From: Pedobacter riviphilus
GTDB lineage: Bacteria > Bacteroidota > Bacteroidia > Sphingobacteriales > Sphingobacteriaceae
DNA: 64,000 bases
Assembly (NCBI RefSeq): GCF_014692875.1
Contig: NZ_CP061171.1
Location: 2,418,001-2,482,000 of the forward strand
Reading direction: 5' to 3'
The position numbers and the translations under genes are program-made. Each line of letters opens with the position of its first letter. Position 1 is the stretch's first letter. The notes under the pieces were generated by a model, which had not been told where the DNA came from, ran no database searches, and saw nothing but the letters and a program-made list of their open reading frames with translations. This document shows positions 46,424-55,368 of the stretch, one piece after another.

Positions 46424-47931
46424 CTACATTTTAGCATCCATTAACTTTGCGGCCTTTGCTTTTGGCGCTACCAGTTTCATTTTAATTACAAATGCTTTGT
46501 TTGACTGAAAATCTTTTGGCAGTATTACGTCGTAATAGGTATTTTTATCCAGATCCAATCCGATGTCTGATTGTTTTAATTCCAGATTTTTGCTATTGAT
46601 CAAAAGAGCAGCCATACCCGGAACTTGCTTCGCATTTTTTGGTACTGCAATGCGTACAATGTTATTTACTGGCCTATTAAATATAGTTAAGTATAAATTA
46701 TCAGCTTTCTGTGTGAAATAGCCCAATTTTGAAGGTGTTAATGCCGCATGACGTACTCCATAAACAGCTTCTGCATTCTGTTTCATCCATTCACCAATTT
46801 CCTTTGCAATTTTATCTTCTTCGGGATGCATATTGCCATTTCCATCAGGGCCAAAGTTTAACACAAAATTGCCGTTCATTGATACCGAATGCATCAACAT
46901 ATCCAATAAATCATCGGTAGTTTTGGTATAAATTCCTGACCAATCTTTCATATAACCCAACCGTTTGGTGGGATAGTCATTACTGCATCCCAATCGTTAC
47001 CGTTCAACCATTCAAATTCTGCTGGTAGTTTACGCTCCCAGCCTTGTTCGTAATCACCTAAAATATTACCATTCGAATCGAAATGCCGCGAGCCGTGTTC
47101 ATCGTTACGGAAACGTGATCCGATAATTAATCCAGGATGTTTTTCACGCAGTTCTTTTTCTAGATTATAGGTAAACTCATAGGCACTTTTCCACGAGGCA
47201 TCCCAGGTACCATCAAACCAGAAACCCTTAATTTTAGGATAGTTATCCAGCTGCTCTAAAAGCTGGTTTCGGGTATAAGTTAAAAATTTACCAAATTTTT
47301 CTTTTTCTTCGTCTGTTTTTGGCGCTTTACCCATATAATTTGGGTTGTTCCATTCTAAAATAGAGAAATAGAGATACACATCAATGCCTTCGGCGGTATA
47401 GGCATCAACAATCTGTTTTACGATATCTTTTTTATATGGCGATGCAGAAATATTATAATCAGAATATTTGGTTGGCCAAAGTGCAAAGCCATCATGGTGT
47501 TTGGTGGTAAAAATTACATATTTTGCGCCCATATCCTTAGCTTGTTTAGCCCAGCGTTTGGCATCGAAATTTTTCGGGTTAAACTGCTTGTACAGGTTAT
47601 CGTAAGTTTTAGTCCAATCTTTTGGCGCTGTAGGCCCATTCCATGAACGGATCCATTCTGATGCTGCTGCACCACCCCTTGCGCTTACCCCGTTCCATTC
47701 GTTACCCGCAATAGAATAAATTCCCCAGTGGATAAACTGCCCTAAACCATAACTGCGAAAGGCTTCCATATCGGCATCGGTACGGTGTGGTGGTGTTAAG
47801 GTTCCATATTTAACTTCAACTTCTTTTGTAGGCTTGCTCTTCGGTCCTGTCCATTGTGCATTTGCGTGGCTTACCACAGCTGTTGCTGCAATTGCAAGCC
47901 ATATATATCTTAATCTATTTTTCATATTCAA
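46424..47931 (-). CDS. GH29 alpha-L-fucosidase, frame interrupted
   Basis: Secreted enzyme removing alpha-L-fucose. The first frame gives 327 residues and ends at 46948 after IPPNGWVI; the second begins upstream of 46993. One extra base in the CCC run at 46956-46958 joins them as PPNGWGYMKDWSGIYTK, giving about 502 residues. Signal peptide about 1-26 (ending SHANA); GLGQFIHWGIYSIAGNEWNG near residue 65; HDGFALWPTKYSDYNI as in all GH29; nucleophile region GFWFDGTWD (about 235). It is the last gene of the minus-strand locus, 12 bp after the hexosaminidase. Probably a sequencing indel. Confidence 0.9.
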
Positions 47932-47943
47932 ATTTTGTACGTA

Positions 47944-49536
47944 TTAGTCTTTATAGTTCAATGGTTTCTTTCTTTTTACCGGAATTTCGGGATGTAACAA
48001 TGTTTTTGAAGGATCGTAATAATACAATCCTGTTTTGTTGTACAATGCCAGATGCCGGGTTAAATTGGCACTGAAAGTTTTAAAATCTTTCTTTTTATGA
48101 GGTACCCAGGCTGCTTCGGACAAGGCTGCAATCCGCGGAAAAAGCAGATAATCCAACCGGGCATTGTTATCTACAGTTTCCGTCCAAAGGTTGGCCTGAA
48201 TACCTAAAATGAGTGACTTTTCTTTGTCATTTTCGGCGTAAGCACCTGCGTCAAAAGCGTAAACCTGCTCAATGGGATTGTATAATCTATTCCATTTCCG
48301 GCCATATTGATGCGTGCTATCCTGAACAAAATCGAAATACAAGGGCAACCGTGGGCATAAAACCGTAGGATAACCCTTGCTTAATGCCGTACGGAGCTGT
48401 TCGGGTTTTTCTTGTCGCCACCAGAACATAACAGTTTTATGTTTTGGAAGATCAACATCAGCCATTTCGTCCCAAAAAATGGCTTTTGCATTGAGCTGAT
48501 ACAACGAGTCGGCCATGCGTTTCATAAAATAATGTTCTACCGCAGCATTATCCTTAAGCTTTTCGCGCTCGCGGAGTTTTAATATTTCTGGATTGGTATT
48601 CCACTTTTCATTTCCATAACTCACTTCATCTCCCCCTAAATGGATTAATCCGGCTGGGAAAAGTACATTGGTTTCTTTTAGAATATCGGTCAGGTACGTG
48701 TACGTTTTCTCTAAGCCTGGGTTAAAAGTAAATTCGGGATGACCTGCCGATCCTCCTCCCGAATATTCAGGATAGGCTTTATTGGCTGCAGTTGCGTGTC
48801 CAGGCATATCAATTTCCGGAACAACCTGGATATAACGTTCTGCAGCATAAGCAATAATTTCTTTAATATCTGCCTGGGTATAAAACTGTGCAGGTAAATC
48901 AGGATTCAGATAATCGCCGATGCCTCCAACAAGCGCTAAATTAGGGTATTTCTTAATTTCCAAGCGCCAGGCAGGTTCATCGGTCAAATGCCAGTGAAAA
49001 ATATTGAGTTTATAAAAGGCCATCCAGTTTAAAATGGATTTCACTTTTTCTTTACCAAAAAAATGACGCGATTCATCTAACATGAAACCCCGCCAACCAT
49101 AAGCTGGCGTATCAGTTATTTCGACCACCGGAAGCTGGTTATTTTTATTGGTTAGCGCCAGTTGCAACAGCGAAACCACCCCATAAAAAATACCATTGGG
49201 ATGCGTACCCGAAACGATAATCTGGTCGGGTTTGATACTGATCTGATAAGCACATGAATCTGCATGTTTCCTTCCCGCTTTTAGCAACAGTACAATATTT
49301 GCCGTTTTAGCTTTCTGCTGAACGGTAATTCCTTTTTGACTTAATAATTCGTTCTGAAAATAATAGGCAATTGTTTTTAACTGTTCGTTATTATAACCAA
49401 TGCTACTGTAATTATTAAGGGTAAAGTAGCCACTGCCTTTTACAAATTGCACTGGCATTGGAATAATAGCTACCTGCTGTTGTGCCTGCGCAACATTATA
49501 AACAAATATTATAATTGATATATATAAAAACCTCAT
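47944..49536 (-). CDS. GH20 beta-N-acetylhexosaminidase
   Basis: 530 residues, signal peptide about 1-18 (ending AQAQ). An N-terminal GH20b domain (about 20-140) is followed by the catalytic TIM barrel: RGFMLDESRHFFGKE, FHWHLTDEPAWRLEIKKYP, and the catalytic pair D303-E304 in IHLGGDEVSYG, followed by FWWRQEKPEQL. It removes terminal GlcNAc or GalNAc. Its ATG overlaps the preceding GH29 stop (TAATG), so the two fucosidases and this enzyme act as a block. Confidence 0.95.
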   Translation of the reverse strand: MRFLYISIIIFVYNVAQAQQQVAIIPMPVQFVKGSGYFTLNNYSSIGYNNEQLKTIAYYFQNELLSQKGITVQQKAKTANIVLLLKAGRKHADSCAYQISIKPDQIIVSGTHPNGIFYGVVSLLQLALTNKNNQLPVVEITDTPAYGWRGFMLDESRHFFGKEKVKSILNWMAFYKLNIFHWHLTDEPAWRLEIKKYPNLALVGGIGDYLNPDLPAQFYTQADIKEIIAYAAERYIQVVPEIDMPGHATAANKAYPEYSGGGSAGHPEFTFNPGLEKTYTYLTDILKETNVLFPAGLIHLGGDEVSYGNEKWNTNPEILKLREREKLKDNAAVEHYFMKRMADSLYQLNAKAIFWDEMADVDLPKHKTVMFWWRQEKPEQLRTALSKGYPTVLCPRLPLYFDFVQDSTHQYGRKWNRLYNPIEQVYAFDAGAYAENDKEKSLILGIQANLWTETVDNNARLDYLLFPRIAALSEAAWVPHKKKDFKTFSANLTRHLALYNKTGLYYYDPSKTLLHPEIPVKRKKPLNYKD

Positions 49537-50933
49537 TAATTGGTTGTTATTTTTAACACATAAACAGGAATTTGATTTCCTTTTTTAAAATCTTCAGGTA
49601 AATTCAATTTCAGTTCCTGATCGGTTACCGACCATCGAACTTTGTTTTTATTACCCATTAATTCAATATTTTTAATGCTCAATTTATTTTTATCGATCTG
49701 CTTGAGCGTTACATCTGTTGATTGCCAGCTCCTTAGAAAAGCATATACAACTTTATTTTTGCTGGTATAATATACATCAGGGACGATGTTTTTGGGTGTA
49801 CCATCAAAAACAGCATCTTTAATGGCGTTTTTACTTTCTTCGATACTAACATTATCTATTGTTTTATTGGCATTTTCCTTTACGGCTAGCCAAGGATGAC
49901 TATTGTAAATGGCTTCGTGGTTTATATCCATCCATTTGCCAAGGGCTTTTAACCTGGCAGTAGCCCAATCCGGAAATGTACCATCACCTTTAGGGCCAAC
50001 ATTTAACAAGAGGTTACCCCCATTGGCTACTACTTCTACAAGGTGACGGGCCAATACTTCGGGCGATTTCCAAACGCTATCGTGTTTGTTATAACCCCAG
50101 TTCTGGCCAATGGTTAAACAAGACTCCCATGCTTGTTTTGATGATGGCGTTAATGATTGCTCAGAAATGGAAAAATCGCCATATCCATTTCCAATTCTAT
50201 TGTTTACCAAACAGTTTGGCTGCAATTTATGAACTAAAGCTTTAAGTTCGGCACTTTCTTTTTTACTGATCAGTTCGGGTGTATCGAACCACAGTACCCC
50301 AATTGGCCCGTAGCTGGTTAAAAGTTCTGTAATCTGAGGCTTAACTTTTCTTTCGAAATAGTGGTTAAAAACCTTTGCATCTTCATTGGGGTAATCCCAA
50401 GTATTACTCCTTCCCGCTTTTACCGGCCAATTTGTTGGCACATCAGGGTCTTGCCAATCTCTGCCCAAAGAGTAATAAAGGCAAAGGTCAATTTGGTATT
50501 TTTTGCAGGCCTTAGCAAGTTCTGCTATCGGATCGCGTTTAAAGGGACTTCTTTTTACAATATTATAATCGCTACTGGCCGAATTGTACATGGCAAATCC
50601 ATCATGATGTTTAGCCGTAAAAACGATATACTTCATCCCTGTTTCTTTTGCCTGCTTTACCCAGGCATCTGCATCGAATTTTACTGGATTAAATTGATGG
50701 GCAATGGTTCCGTACTCCTGTACGGGAATACGTTCGTAAAGCATAAAATGCTCGCCACCTTTTACTTTATGGTTTTTCCAGTCGCCCGCAGTTTGGGCAT
50801 ACAGGCCCCAATGCAAAAACATGCCGAATTTTTCTGTCTTAAACCGTTCCAAAGCATTATTTTGCACTGTTTGCCCAATCAATAGCTGGGCAAACAGTAC
50901 AAATAACAGACTTAAAAAAAGTGGCTTTCTCAT
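49536..50933 (-). CDS. GH29 alpha-L-fucosidase
   Basis: 465 residues with a signal peptide (LSLLFVLFAQLLIGQ). The GH29 core is intact: FGMFLHWGLYAQTAGDWKN (about 37-55), KYIVFTAKHHDGFAMYN, nucleophile region GVLWFDTPE (about 218), and GGNLLLNVGPKGDG (about 315). The C-terminal beta-sandwich ends LKLNLPEDFKKGNQIPVYVL. It differs clearly from the second GH29 in the locus, so the two probably prefer different linkages. It is coupled to GH20 through a TAATG overlap. Confidence 0.95.
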   Translation of the reverse strand: MRKPLFLSLLFVLFAQLLIGQTVQNNALERFKTEKFGMFLHWGLYAQTAGDWKNHKVKGGEHFMLYERIPVQEYGTIAHQFNPVKFDADAWVKQAKETGMKYIVFTAKHHDGFAMYNSASSDYNIVKRSPFKRDPIAELAKACKKYQIDLCLYYSLGRDWQDPDVPTNWPVKAGRSNTWDYPNEDAKVFNHYFERKVKPQITELLTSYGPIGVLWFDTPELISKKESAELKALVHKLQPNCLVNNRIGNGYGDFSISEQSLTPSSKQAWESCLTIGQNWGYNKHDSVWKSPEVLARHLVEVVANGGNLLLNVGPKGDGTFPDWATARLKALGKWMDINHEAIYNSHPWLAVKENANKTIDNVSIEESKNAIKDAVFDGTPKNIVPDVYYTSKNKVVYAFLRSWQSTDVTLKQIDKNKLSIKNIELMGNKNKVRWSVTDQELKLNLPEDFKKGNQIPVYVLKITTN

Positions 50934-50985
50934 TTTCGATTATGATTTGAAACGTTTATCATCAAGTCTGTTTTAAATATAATGA

Positions 50986-52422
50986 TTAAAGGGCAATCAC
51001 TTTTATAGAGGACGCCTTATCGTTAAAAGTAGAAACATAAGTACTCGAAGAGGTTAATTCAATGCTGCTTCCTGTAAAGTTATCTCCATCATACAGAATT
51101 ACTTTTACTCCCAAACCTACATTAACGGACGAAACATCGTTATTGCTGATGCCACGGCTGATCAGATCGGCGGTGGTGTACTGGCCAACCGGTAATGATA
51201 TGCCATAACCTCCATAACTGGCATTCTGGTAAAATTTAGCTGAACCGTTTGCACCAATCTGTGGTACGCCATTTAAAAATGAGAAAGTATAAGTTTGAGT
51301 AATTACGTTTCCGTTTTTTAGCAAAAGTTTGGCCTTTAACTCATAAGGCTCATTATTTTTATAATAAAGTTCGCTTAGTGGAATGCTTCCGGCAATGGTA
51401 TTTCCGGTTCCAGGTGTAAACCTCCAGGTAACGGCATTATAATCTTTGTTCACCCCTGTTCCTTCGTTGTTCACATTGGGATCCATATAAACTAAAATAT
51501 CGGTCACCTCTTTATTGCTCGTAAAACTACCCGACAAATTAAAGGCTTGAGTAGTGCTATTGAAAGTTGCATTGGCATTAATCGTGGTTGTAGCACTTTC
51601 GTATGGTATTTCTATTGGTAGAGGATTTTGAAAAATCTCGTTACGGTTCAAAATGGCGGCATCCACCTCGGTTAAAAAGGTAGGCTGACCTTTGCTGAAA
51701 CTTACGTTTCCGGCCCCCATTAGAGAAGTACCTAATGTTGGCTCCTCTGAAGCATATTTGGCATGATCGTGCGGAAGATTTAAGCCATGGCCAAGTTCGT
51801 GCAGCATTCCACCCAAATAATTAGAATTAGGATTAGGTATTTTATCAACGGCCATATTTGCATTATCCAGTGCAAAGCAATTTTTACCCAACCCATAAAA
51901 TGGCTGACCTCCGCCATCGGTTCTTTGCGGCAATAAAATAAGCATGTGAGAAGAATTAGAAAATTCTGACGCATGTGTAGCTTTGTATGCGTTTATTTCA
52001 TTCAGGATTTTACTTCCTGATATGCTCGAATCATAGGGATAATCTGCCTGTGGTCCTGCGGCAGGTATTTCAATAAATTTAATAAGGTTGGTAGAATCAA
52101 CCCTGGCTAAGCCTAAATATTTGTCATAGCCATACCTTAACATTTCGGTATGGAACCAGTTTTGAAAATGCGTAAATAACGTAGTTAATCTGGTTTTGTA
52201 ATCAGGAAGCGCCGGGTTATCGGTAGGCACAAACATGACAATGTTGAGGTTTTTGGTATTAGTTACAAAGCTAGGCGTGGTGGTTGAGCTTAGCACAGAT
52301 TTAGTGAATTTTGCCTGGTTGGTTTCTGGTTCTGAAACCGGTGCTTTTTTACAGCCATTCATTAAAATGCCGCTCGACATTGTTAGAAGTAAGGCAAAGC
52401 AAAGTTGTTTTTTGTTTTTCAT
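50986..52422 (-). CDS. Lipoprotein zinc metalloprotease with C-terminal beta/gamma-crystallin-like domain
   Basis: 478 residues. Lipobox LMNGC (Cys about 24). Catalytic domain about 60-260 with the extended zinc site HELGHGLNLPHDH (metzincin HExxHxxGxxH type, the Gly shifted) and a Met-turn-like LGTSLMGAG. A beta-sandwich follows (about 275-390). The last 85 residues (FYQNASYGGYGISLPVGQYT, then VILYDGDNFTGSSIELTSS) have two Greek-key-like repeats as in beta/gamma-crystallins. It is probably anchored at the cell surface to cut glycoproteins whose sugars are removed by the adjacent fucosidases and hexosaminidase; this role is inferred. Confidence 0.82.
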   Translation of the reverse strand: MKNKKQLCFALLLTMSSGILMNGCKKAPVSEPETNQAKFTKSVLSSTTTPSFVTNTKNLNIVMFVPTDNPALPDYKTRLTTLFTHFQNWFHTEMLRYGYDKYLGLARVDSTNLIKFIEIPAAGPQADYPYDSSISGSKILNEINAYKATHASEFSNSSHMLILLPQRTDGGGQPFYGLGKNCFALDNANMAVDKIPNPNSNYLGGMLHELGHGLNLPHDHAKYASEEPTLGTSLMGAGNVSFSKGQPTFLTEVDAAILNRNEIFQNPLPIEIPYESATTTINANATFNSTTQAFNLSGSFTSNKEVTDILVYMDPNVNNEGTGVNKDYNAVTWRFTPGTGNTIAGSIPLSELYYKNNEPYELKAKLLLKNGNVITQTYTFSFLNGVPQIGANGSAKFYQNASYGGYGISLPVGQYTTADLISRGISNNDVSSVNVGLGVKVILYDGDNFTGSSIELTSSSTYVSTFNDKASSIKVIAL

Positions 52423-52612
52423 TGTTAATGGTTTAAAAGTTTATGGTTAATTGGTTATTAGTTTAATGGTTCATTTGTTCATGGTTGATAGCATATTGTT
52501 TACAGTGATTGATTAAACCTTAATTTTTATTAACTTATTAATAGTCAGGATATTAAAATTGGTTAACTGATTCCAAGCGCTCAACTAAATACCCTTCGAC
52601 TCTGCTGGGGGT

Positions 52613-52933
52613 TTACGGCTTAAACATAACCTTCAATACGCGCCCCATATCCCCTCTACTTTTTGGTAATCCCTCGGGTACCGAAATTCTCAATCCTTTA
52701 TGATCCTGTTTCCATTCAAGTTTTTCATTTGTTTCTTCTAATAGTACCTCTTTCACTAAAACCTGATCATCAGAAAGTGAGATAATAATCAGTTCGCCAA
52801 ATTCGGTTTCGTTTAAAAAGAACTGTAGTTCATCATCTTTTCCCGAATAAAACATAATGGGTTCAAGTGTCCTGATATTAGTTGAAGTTTTAAACTGTGT
52901 TGAAACTGCGCTTCCTTGTTGATCGATAAGCAT
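52613..52933 (-). CDS. Small protein resembling the C-terminal domain of a fucosidase
   Basis: 106 residues without signal peptide. The stretch from VLVKEVLLEETNEKLEWKQD onward, DHKGLRISVPEGLP and GRVLKVMFKP, is the pattern of the C-terminal beta-sandwich in GH29 enzymes. It lacks any catalytic part and lies in the middle of a locus with two GH29 genes, with about 190 bp free on each side. It may be a leftover of a third fucosidase or an independent small protein. Confidence 0.5.
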   Translation of the reverse strand: MLIDQQGSAVSTQFKTSTNIRTLEPIMFYSGKDDELQFFLNETEFGELIIISLSDDQVLVKEVLLEETNEKLEWKQDHKGLRISVPEGLPKSRGDMGRVLKVMFKP

Positions 52934-53129
52934 AAGTAGATCTTTAAGATGATCGAATTGATATTGTAATGGTGTGTAAAAAGTTTAAGGTTTTTGCCCG
53001 ACCATGATGTTGCCTACCTTGTTTTGGCAGGCAACTGGTCTGGGACTAACTTAACTAAAATGGTTTTCGAACTGGCATCACAAAAATTTTAAAGCAGATA
53101 TTCGGCTACCTTGGGTTTATTCTTCGCTA

Positions 53130-53486
53130 TTAATTGGTTGTTATAGTTGGTTGATAACCATAAGCAGGGTCAAAAACACCTGTCCAAGTGATGTGATAAC
53201 CTGGAAATGAGCCTACAAACTCAGTTCCGATAGAACTGGATGCTCCATAACCACCACCATAAACCTTATACTCTATATTTAGTGGCCATGTATTAAATTC
53301 AGGATCCATAATCAATACGTGATCGACACCATTATTCTCGGTCATATAGAGCCAAATCTTAAATGTGCCCAACTCGTTGGTAATTTCATGATAATACTCT
53401 TGGGTTGGCACTTGTGCTTTTACCTTAATAGGTTTTATGGCAACAAAAGCCATAATAATTGCAAAAAGGATTAATGTTTTTTTCAT
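53130..53486 (-). CDS. Small exported protein following SusD2
   Basis: 118 residues with a signal peptide (MKKTLILFAIIMAFVAIKPI, likely cleavage near KVKAQ). The mature part is rich in Tyr, Gly and Thr (YGGGYGASSS) and looks beta-rich. No family recognised. It starts 32 bp after SusD2 and probably belongs to the same transcript. Confidence 0.65.
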   Translation of the reverse strand: MKKTLILFAIIMAFVAIKPIKVKAQVPTQEYYHEITNELGTFKIWLYMTENNGVDHVLIMDPEFNTWPLNIEYKVYGGGYGASSSIGTEFVGSFPGYHITWTGVFDPAYGYQPTITTN

Positions 53487-53518
53487 AATTTTAAATTTTT
53501 ATTTATATGATCTATTTA

Positions 53519-55360
53519 TTACCAACCCGGATTCTGCAATAATAGCCCGTTCGACTTCAAAACTTCTGTTAATGGAATTGGCACAAAATACATCGCAGGT
53601 TTTAAGAAAGTCATTACTACAGCAGTATTTTCGTAAGTATAGTTAAATGGATAAGCACTACCAGTTGCATTTTGCTTTGCTCTAACCAACTGTAGTCCCC
53701 CGTTTTCAGTTGTTTCGGCAGTTTTCCATCTGCGTGTATCATAATACCAATGGCCTTCACCAAAAAACTCTACACGATATTCGTTTCTAATCAAAGTACG
53801 TAATTGCGCTTGAGTTACGCCAACTGGAATTCCGTATCTACCATCTGTTCCAGCAGTAATTCCAGCACGACTTCTAATTTTATTTACCTGTATAACAGCG
53901 GATTCAGTTTGACCCAACTCATTTAGCGCTTCTGCATAACCTAAAATTAATTCGGCCAATCGAATCATAGGTAAAGATCTATCTACCGTTAAACTGGTAT
54001 AAGGGATTCTATCATTACACATTTTACGAGAATAATATCCTGTTTTAGTATAATACTGCTGAACCCCGTCGCCTACTTTATTATTAGCAGCATCAGAATA
54101 AATATTTATGGTGGTTAAAGCGGTTGTAGATCTATTTGTCATAGTAGCTTGGTTATAAATAATAGAATAGTAAAACCTCGGGTCGCGATTTTTATATGGA
54201 TCTAAAGCATTATAACCTGATCCAGCATCTGTTATTAATTTCCCGTTAGCCATACCAAAGGCATCTACTACATTTTGACTAGGATTCATATAAGTTAGAT
54301 CAGTACTTCCTAAAATACTCCAAGGGAACCATGCCCTTTCAAGATTTCCAGTGCTTGAGTTTCCTGCAGATGCAGCAGCAGTTCTTGAACAGTTATATGC
54401 AAAAATAAATTCAGTATTTTTTCTTCCATCTGTAAACATTCTCCAAAAACCGTTTCCAGGATAGGTTGCATTTGTATTGTCTATTACCAAAGCATATTCA
54501 GGCAAGTCAATCACTGCTTTGCAAGCATCAGCTGCCTTTTGCCATAAAGAAACATCATAACTGGCAGAGTAAGAGATTAAAGGAAGCACAGCGGCATCTG
54601 TACTGGCTGGGCTACCATTAAACAATGGGCTTGCTGCAGTTATGAACAATCTGGCTTTCATCGCTTTACAGGCACCTGAAGTTGCCCTACCATAGTTAAT
54701 CGCCTCCAAAGTTGTGGCTGATGGTAAATCAACTGCTGCTTTGTCGTACTCAGAAGCAATGTAATCAACACATTCCTTATAGGTATTACGCTTATAATCA
54801 TACGTAGGAAAATCATCACTTACGTCATCGCCTACGATCTGAACACCGGCATAATATCTTACCAACATTTGGTAGTAAAAGGCCCTTAAAAACCTGGCTT
54901 CTGCAGTTAATACTTTTTTTCTCGATGCTGATATAGGAGAACTAGGAACATTTGCGATAAACTTATTGGCTGCTCTAATTTTTTTGTACAAAAGTGTCCA
55001 CATAACTAACAATGGATGACTTGAACTGTTACTGCTGCCTTTAAGAAAAGCATCTTGGCCTGAATAACCGCTTGCAGCATTAGACGATAAAGTTTCAAAG
55101 CTATCATTCCAATCGCTGGATCCTGGTCCGCCTCCTGTTGCACCACCTATGTTATTACGATAATTAACAATGTCTAATCCTGTATTCCAATAAATATTAT
55201 TTAAAAAGTTAAAGGTCATTGTGCTATCTGCAAATACATTTTTTTCAGATAATGGTTCTACTTGTGGATCTAAGAATCCTCCCTTTTTGCAGGAAAACAT
55301 AAACATACAGATTATTAATACCTGTGCTGTTGTAAAAATTTTAGTTTTCATATTTTTCAA
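53519..55360 (-). CDS. susD: SusD/RagB-type glycan-binding lipoprotein (second pair)
   Basis: 613 residues. Lipobox after the signal peptide (LIICMFMFSCKKGG, Cys about 24). Typical SusD features are TPR-like helices with AEARFLRAFYYQMLVRYYAG, the RKNTEFIFAYNCS region, and the C-terminal block IRNEYRVEFFGEGHWYYDTR with the final NPGW. It binds glycans on the cell surface and caps SusC. The gene begins 8 bp after SusC2. Confidence 0.95.
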   Translation of the reverse strand: MKNMKTKIFTTAQVLIICMFMFSCKKGGFLDPQVEPLSEKNVFADSTMTFNFLNNIYWNTGLDIVNYRNNIGGATGGGPGSSDWNDSFETLSSNAASGYSGQDAFLKGSSNSSSHPLLVMWTLLYKKIRAANKFIANVPSSPISASRKKVLTAEARFLRAFYYQMLVRYYAGVQIVGDDVSDDFPTYDYKRNTYKECVDYIASEYDKAAVDLPSATTLEAINYGRATSGACKAMKARLFITAASPLFNGSPASTDAAVLPLISYSASYDVSLWQKAADACKAVIDLPEYALVIDNTNATYPGNGFWRMFTDGRKNTEFIFAYNCSRTAAASAGNSSTGNLERAWFPWSILGSTDLTYMNPSQNVVDAFGMANGKLITDAGSGYNALDPYKNRDPRFYYSIIYNQATMTNRSTTALTTINIYSDAANNKVGDGVQQYYTKTGYYSRKMCNDRIPYTSLTVDRSLPMIRLAELILGYAEALNELGQTESAVIQVNKIRSRAGITAGTDGRYGIPVGVTQAQLRTLIRNEYRVEFFGEGHWYYDTRRWKTAETTENGGLQLVRAKQNATGSAYPFNYTYENTAVVMTFLKPAMYFVPIPLTEVLKSNGLLLQNPGW

Positions 55361-55368
55361 TCTAAAAA

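Noticed and set aside
50361..50885. 174-residue plus-strand frame opposite the GH29 gene
   Set aside because: Antisense to a complete fucosidase with intact motifs; no own start context or family.
52592..52610. Second REP-like element (CCCTTCGACTCTGCTGGGG)
   Set aside because: Only one arm resembling the 9285-9355 palindrome is present, with no inverted partner nearby, so it is at most a fragment.
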